DNA of 9,181 nucleotides from Chloroflexi bacterium UBA4733. GTDB taxonomy: Bacteria > Chloroflexota > UBA4733. Where the stretch lies: assembly GCA_002404055.1 (NCBI GenBank), contig DHIZ01000034.1:18042-27222 (forward strand), given 5' to 3'. Position numbers and translations under genes: made by a program. Below the pieces are notes generated by a model, which worked only from the letters and a program-made list of their open reading frames with translations, was not told the DNA's origin and searched no databases. The first letter of the stretch is position 1. Each line of letters opens with the position of its first letter. Positions 7,227-9,181 of this stretch are shown here, piece by piece.

Positions 7227-8308
7227 CAGGTCGCCCTCCGCTCCCAGGTTGGCGGCTCGGCCGGCGCCACGCGCAGTTGGCGCAGGAAACGCAGGTCGTT
7301 CTGGTAGAACAGCCGGATATCCTCAATGCCGTAACGTGGCATGGCGATGCGCTCGATGCCGGTGCCGAAGGCGAAGCCCTGGTAACGCTGCGGGTCCAGC
7401 CCGCCGTACTCCAGCACCTTAGGGTGGACCATCCCGGCGCCCAGAATCTCCAGCCAGCCGCTGCCTTTACAGACGCGGCAGTCGGCGTCCGTGCCGTCGC
7501 AGCGGAAACAGTCGATCGACATCTCGGCGCCTGGCTCGACGAAGGGGAAGTAGTCGCAGCGGAAGCGCGTGCGGCGTTGGGCGCCGAAGAGCTGGCGGGC
7601 GATGTCCGTCAGGACGCCTTTGAGATCGGCGAAGCTGACGTGCTCGTCCACCATCAGCCCTTCGAACTGGTAGAACTGGGACTCGTGGGTGGCATCTAGT
7701 TGCTCGTAGCGATAGACGCGACCGGGGAAGATCACTCGAATGGGCGGCGCGTGCTCCCGCATGTAGCGCACCTGCATTGGTGAGGTATGCGTGCGCAGCA
7801 GCATGCGGTCGTCCACCCAGAGCGTATCCCACATGTCACGCGCCGGATGGTCGGGCGGGATATTCAGCGCCTGGAAGTTGAAGAAATCCCACTCCACCTC
7901 CGGCCCTTCGACGGCTTGAAAGCCGAGGTTGGCGAAAGCGCGCAGAATATCGTGCATGGCCTGAATGGTGGGGTGCGGCACGCCGGCCGGCAGAGGCCGG
8001 CCCGGCAGGGTGACGTCAAGCTGCTCACCGGCCAGTTGCGTCGTCAACTTGGCATGCTCTGCGGCGCTAAGCGCCTCCCGGTAGGCCGTTTCCAGGCGCT
8101 CGCGCGCTGCTTGCACCAGCATGCCGAACGCCTTGCGCTGGTCTGCCGGTTGCTTGCCAATAGCACGCAGCAGCAGCGTGATCTGCCCCTTGTCGCCCAG
8201 GCACTGAATACGCCAACGTTCCAGCGCCGTCGGCGCGTCGTCTGCCTGCGCCGCGTCGGCTAGCGCTCGCTCCGCTGACCGTTCGGCTGCGGCGACGTCT
8301 CCGTCCAT
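7223..8308 (-). CDS. pheS: Phenylalanyl-tRNA synthetase alpha subunit
   Basis: Catalytic alpha subunit of phenylalanyl-tRNA synthetase, which forms Phe-AMP and charges tRNA-Phe. At 361 aa it is slightly longer than usual. Residues 1-95 form the N-terminal tRNA-contacting coiled coil, including LGDKGQITLLLRAIGK. The class II core begins at HPTIQAMHDI (112-121), with THTSPMQVRYM (173-183), motif 2 GRVYRYEQLDATHESQFYQ (196-214), FPFVEPGAE (254-262) and motif 3 GFAFGTGIERIAM (311-323). A four-cysteine insertion, C267-x2-C270-x6-C277-x2-C280, looks like a zinc knuckle; it is common in Firmicutes-type PheS and absent in E. coli. After the usual end FLRQL there is a 16-residue tail, RVAPAEPPTWERRATW, which runs into the pheT start. 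The ATG at 8308 follows a good Shine-Dalgarno sequence. First gene of the pheS-pheT-cvpA-binding-protein unit. Confidence 0.98.
   Translation of the reverse strand: MDGDVAAAERSAERALADAAQADDAPTALERWRIQCLGDKGQITLLLRAIGKQPADQRKAFGMLVQAARERLETAYREALSAAEHAKLTTQLAGEQLDVTLPGRPLPAGVPHPTIQAMHDILRAFANLGFQAVEGPEVEWDFFNFQALNIPPDHPARDMWDTLWVDDRMLLRTHTSPMQVRYMREHAPPIRVIFPGRVYRYEQLDATHESQFYQFEGLMVDEHVSFADLKGVLTDIARQLFGAQRRTRFRCDYFPFVEPGAEMSIDCFRCDGTDADCRVCKGSGWLEILGAGMVHPKVLEYGGLDPQRYQGFAFGTGIERIAMPRYGIEDIRLFYQNDLRFLRQLRVAPAEPPTWERRATW
7234..7239 (-). promoter_or_regulatory. Shine-Dalgarno sequence of pheT, inside pheS
   Basis: On the minus strand GGAGGG lies seven bases before the GTG at 7226, within the last codons of pheS. 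It supports the GTG start and independent as well as coupled translation of pheT. Confidence 0.6.
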
Positions 8309-8311
8309 TTA

Positions 8312-8317
8312 TCCCTC
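8312..8317 (-). promoter_or_regulatory. Shine-Dalgarno sequence of pheS
   Basis: On the minus strand GAGGGA lies three bases before the ATG at 8308 (counting GAGGG, four bases). It supports this start for PheS. Confidence 0.6.
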
Positions 8318-8333
8318 AACCTGCCGACTACCT

Positions 8334-8345
8334 GGGGCGTGCCCC
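8334..8345. repeat. Inverted repeat GGGGC-GT-GCCCC upstream of pheS
   Basis: Five-base arms separated by two bases, 26 bp from the pheS start codon. The tiny spacer fits a DNA-binding dyad better than an RNA hairpin, although a four-base-pair hairpin with a four-base loop is possible. No T-run follows on the minus strand, so it is not a typical terminator. Confidence 0.4.
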
Positions 8346-8487
8346 GTGGAAAGCAAAATCAATGGTACCAGGCAGTTGAAAGTGGGGGCAAACAGGCAAC
8401 GCCGATGCGGTTGGTGCGCCCATGGAAGCCGCCGCGGCCGGACAGCCGACACTGGAGGCGTTGGCCAGTACACCGGCATTCGCCGCC

Positions 8488-9181
8488 TCAGTTCTGGCGG
8501 CGCAGGCGTGCCAGTTCCTCTTCCAGCACGCGCCGCGCTGCTGCTTCCCGTTCCGCTCGCTCCAGCGCCGTGCGTTCTCGTTCGATTGCAAGGCGCTCGC
8601 GCGCTGTCGATTGCTGAGCTGCGTTTCGAGCTTGTTGCTCCCGTTCGTCAGCCAGGCGAGCGTGCTCTATCGCCAGCCGTTCGCGCTCCTCCGCCTGCCT
8701 CGCTGTCTCCTGCGCTGCCCGCGCGTCCTCCTGCGCTGCCCGCGCGTCCTCCTGCGCCGCTTGCCGTAAGGCGACCTCTCGGCGCAACTGCGGTTCTACC
8801 TCGGTGATCCAGGGGAACAGCTCGCCAGTTGCCCGGTCGACCACCCGCACCCGGTTGTCCACCACCCGCCAGCCAAAGGGGATCACCGTGCTCCACAGCG
8901 TTCCGTCCTCCGCCAACCGGTAGACATCGGCGCTGCCGTCGGCGCGGTAGCCCAGGAGCCAGGCTTGCAGCCGAGGTTCCGGCGCAAAGTCCCCGCTGGG
9001 GTCGAGCACCACGTACTCGCGCACTTCCTCAGTGCGATACCAGGCGCGCTTGTCCGTCAGGTCCTTGTTCTCGACCGACGACTGCGAGAGCACCTCGATC
9101 ACCAGATCGGGGGCCTTGCCTTCCACCCAGAGGTCGTAACGGGGTCGCACGCGGTCAGGCACGCCGAAGGCGACCAGCACA
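8488..9181 (-). CDS. Uma2-family (DUF820) PD-(D/E)XK nuclease with coiled-coil tail, partial
   Basis: C-terminal part of a Uma2-family putative endonuclease. The 5' end lies beyond the right edge, so the first visible residues are internal (GTG at 9180 encodes a Val of the usual DVLVAFG strand). About 230 residues are visible. The nuclease core shows PDLVIEVLS (24-32 of the visible part), with Asp25 and Glu29 as likely metal ligands. DLTDKRAWY (40-48) supplies the conserved lysine, REYVVLDPSGD (54-64) follows, and then LQAWLLGYRADG and LWSTVIPFGWRVVDNRVRV, all typical of DUF820. From about residue 130 to the stop the chain is an Ala/Glu/Arg-rich coiled coil with three heptads of the AAQEDAR type and two copies of ERLAIE. 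Such proteins are usually present in many copies per genome in Chloroflexota and Cyanobacteria, and their substrate is unknown. It is on the same strand as pheS but 179 bp away and probably separately transcribed. Confidence 0.88.
   Translation of the reverse strand, partial: VLVAFGVPDRVRPRYDLWVEGKAPDLVIEVLSQSSVENKDLTDKRAWYRTEEVREYVVLDPSGDFAPEPRLQAWLLGYRADGSADVYRLAEDGTLWSTVIPFGWRVVDNRVRVVDRATGELFPWITEVEPQLRREVALRQAAQEDARAAQEDARAAQETARQAEERERLAIEHARLADEREQQARNAAQQSTARERLAIERERTALERAEREAAARRVLEEELARLRRQN
8698..8760 (-). repeat. In-frame 21-bp tandem repeat encoding AAQEDAR heptads
   Basis: Three successive 21-bp units inside the Uma2-family gene encode AAQEDAR, AAQEDAR and AAQETAR. The stretch 8707-8745 is exactly periodic at 21 bp; the outer parts have diverged. 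Each unit equals one coiled-coil heptad, so copy-number change would lengthen or shorten the helix without shifting the frame. Confidence 0.8.

Larger units (their letters stand above)
8309..8487 (-). other. pheS upstream leader and intergenic region
   Basis: This 179-bp gap between the Uma2-like gene and pheS should carry the pheST operon promoter. No clear -35/-10 pair is seen on the minus strand. No T-box is found: the conserved T-box bulge sequence and an antiterminator/terminator pair are missing. Visible structures are the inverted repeat GGGGC-GT-GCCCC at 8334-8345 and the 8-bp palindrome TGGTACCA at 8363-8370. A minus-strand frame ending in TAG at 8328-8330 carries three Phe codons close to its end. 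No convincing terminator for the upstream Uma2 gene is seen either. Confidence 0.5.

Noticed and set aside
6657..7422. Overlapping plus-strand open frames of 185 and 217 aa
   Set aside because: Both are antisense to the tRNA-binding domain of pheT and the end of pheS, have low-complexity Arg/Ala composition and no ribosome-binding site.
8309..8487. T-box riboswitch upstream of pheS
   Set aside because: pheST operons in Firmicutes often have one, but the conserved T-box bulge sequence, a specifier stem and a terminator with a T-run are all absent, and 179 bp leaves little room for one.
8698..8760. CRISPR-like array
   Set aside because: The 21-bp units are directly adjacent with no spacers, in frame with a coding sequence and matched to coiled-coil heptads.
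8346..8807. Plus-strand open frames of 153 and 115 aa opposite the Uma2-like gene
   Set aside because: They are antisense to the coiled-coil region. The Ala/Pro/Leu/Arg-rich repeats simply mirror the 21-bp repeats of the real gene.

Overview
The window is GC-rich bacterial chromosome, roughly 60-65% GC by eye, packed with genes that have short gaps and GTG/TTG starts. The best guess for the source is Chloroflexota or a similar GC-rich, non-proteobacterial lineage. The reasons are a Uma2-family nuclease with a long coiled-coil tail (a type often multiplied in Chloroflexota and Cyanobacteria), a PheS with a four-cysteine insertion, and a pheST-cvpA neighbourhood that resembles Firmicutes more than Proteobacteria. 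This is inference; no 16S or other definitive marker is present.

Layout from left to right: (1) 61-867, minus, an alpha/beta-hydrolase with an intact Ser-His-Asp triad. (2) 868-1133, a divergent intergenic region with several inverted repeats, including a compact palindrome that could be a dispersed repeat. (3) 1134-3397, plus, a two-gene unit: a class II (MOFRL) glycerate 2-kinase overlapping by 4 bp an RlmA-type 23S rRNA guanine-N1-methyltransferase. (4) 3410-8308, minus, a tightly packed probable operon read right to left: pheS, pheT, a CvpA-like membrane protein, and a family-3 solute-binding protein. It converges on the rlmA-like gene with only 12 bp between the stops. (5) 8309-8487, the pheS leader, with short inverted repeats and a weak candidate for a Phe-codon leader ORF. 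(6) 8488-9181, minus, the C-terminal part of a Uma2-family nuclease whose start lies beyond the right edge; its tail is a long Ala/Glu/Arg coiled coil containing an in-frame 21-bp tandem repeat.

Most of the content is housekeeping. PheS and PheT form the heterotetrameric phenylalanyl-tRNA synthetase. The rlmA-like gene modifies the ribosome near the peptide exit tunnel, and the kinase feeds glycerate into central carbon metabolism. No defence island, CRISPR array, transposase, tRNA or rRNA is visible. The points most worth a second look are the solute-binding protein without a lipobox or transporter partners at the end of the pheST operon, the Uma2 nuclease with a repeat-bearing coiled coil, the small palindromes in the two intergenic regions, and the possible Phe leader peptide before pheS.
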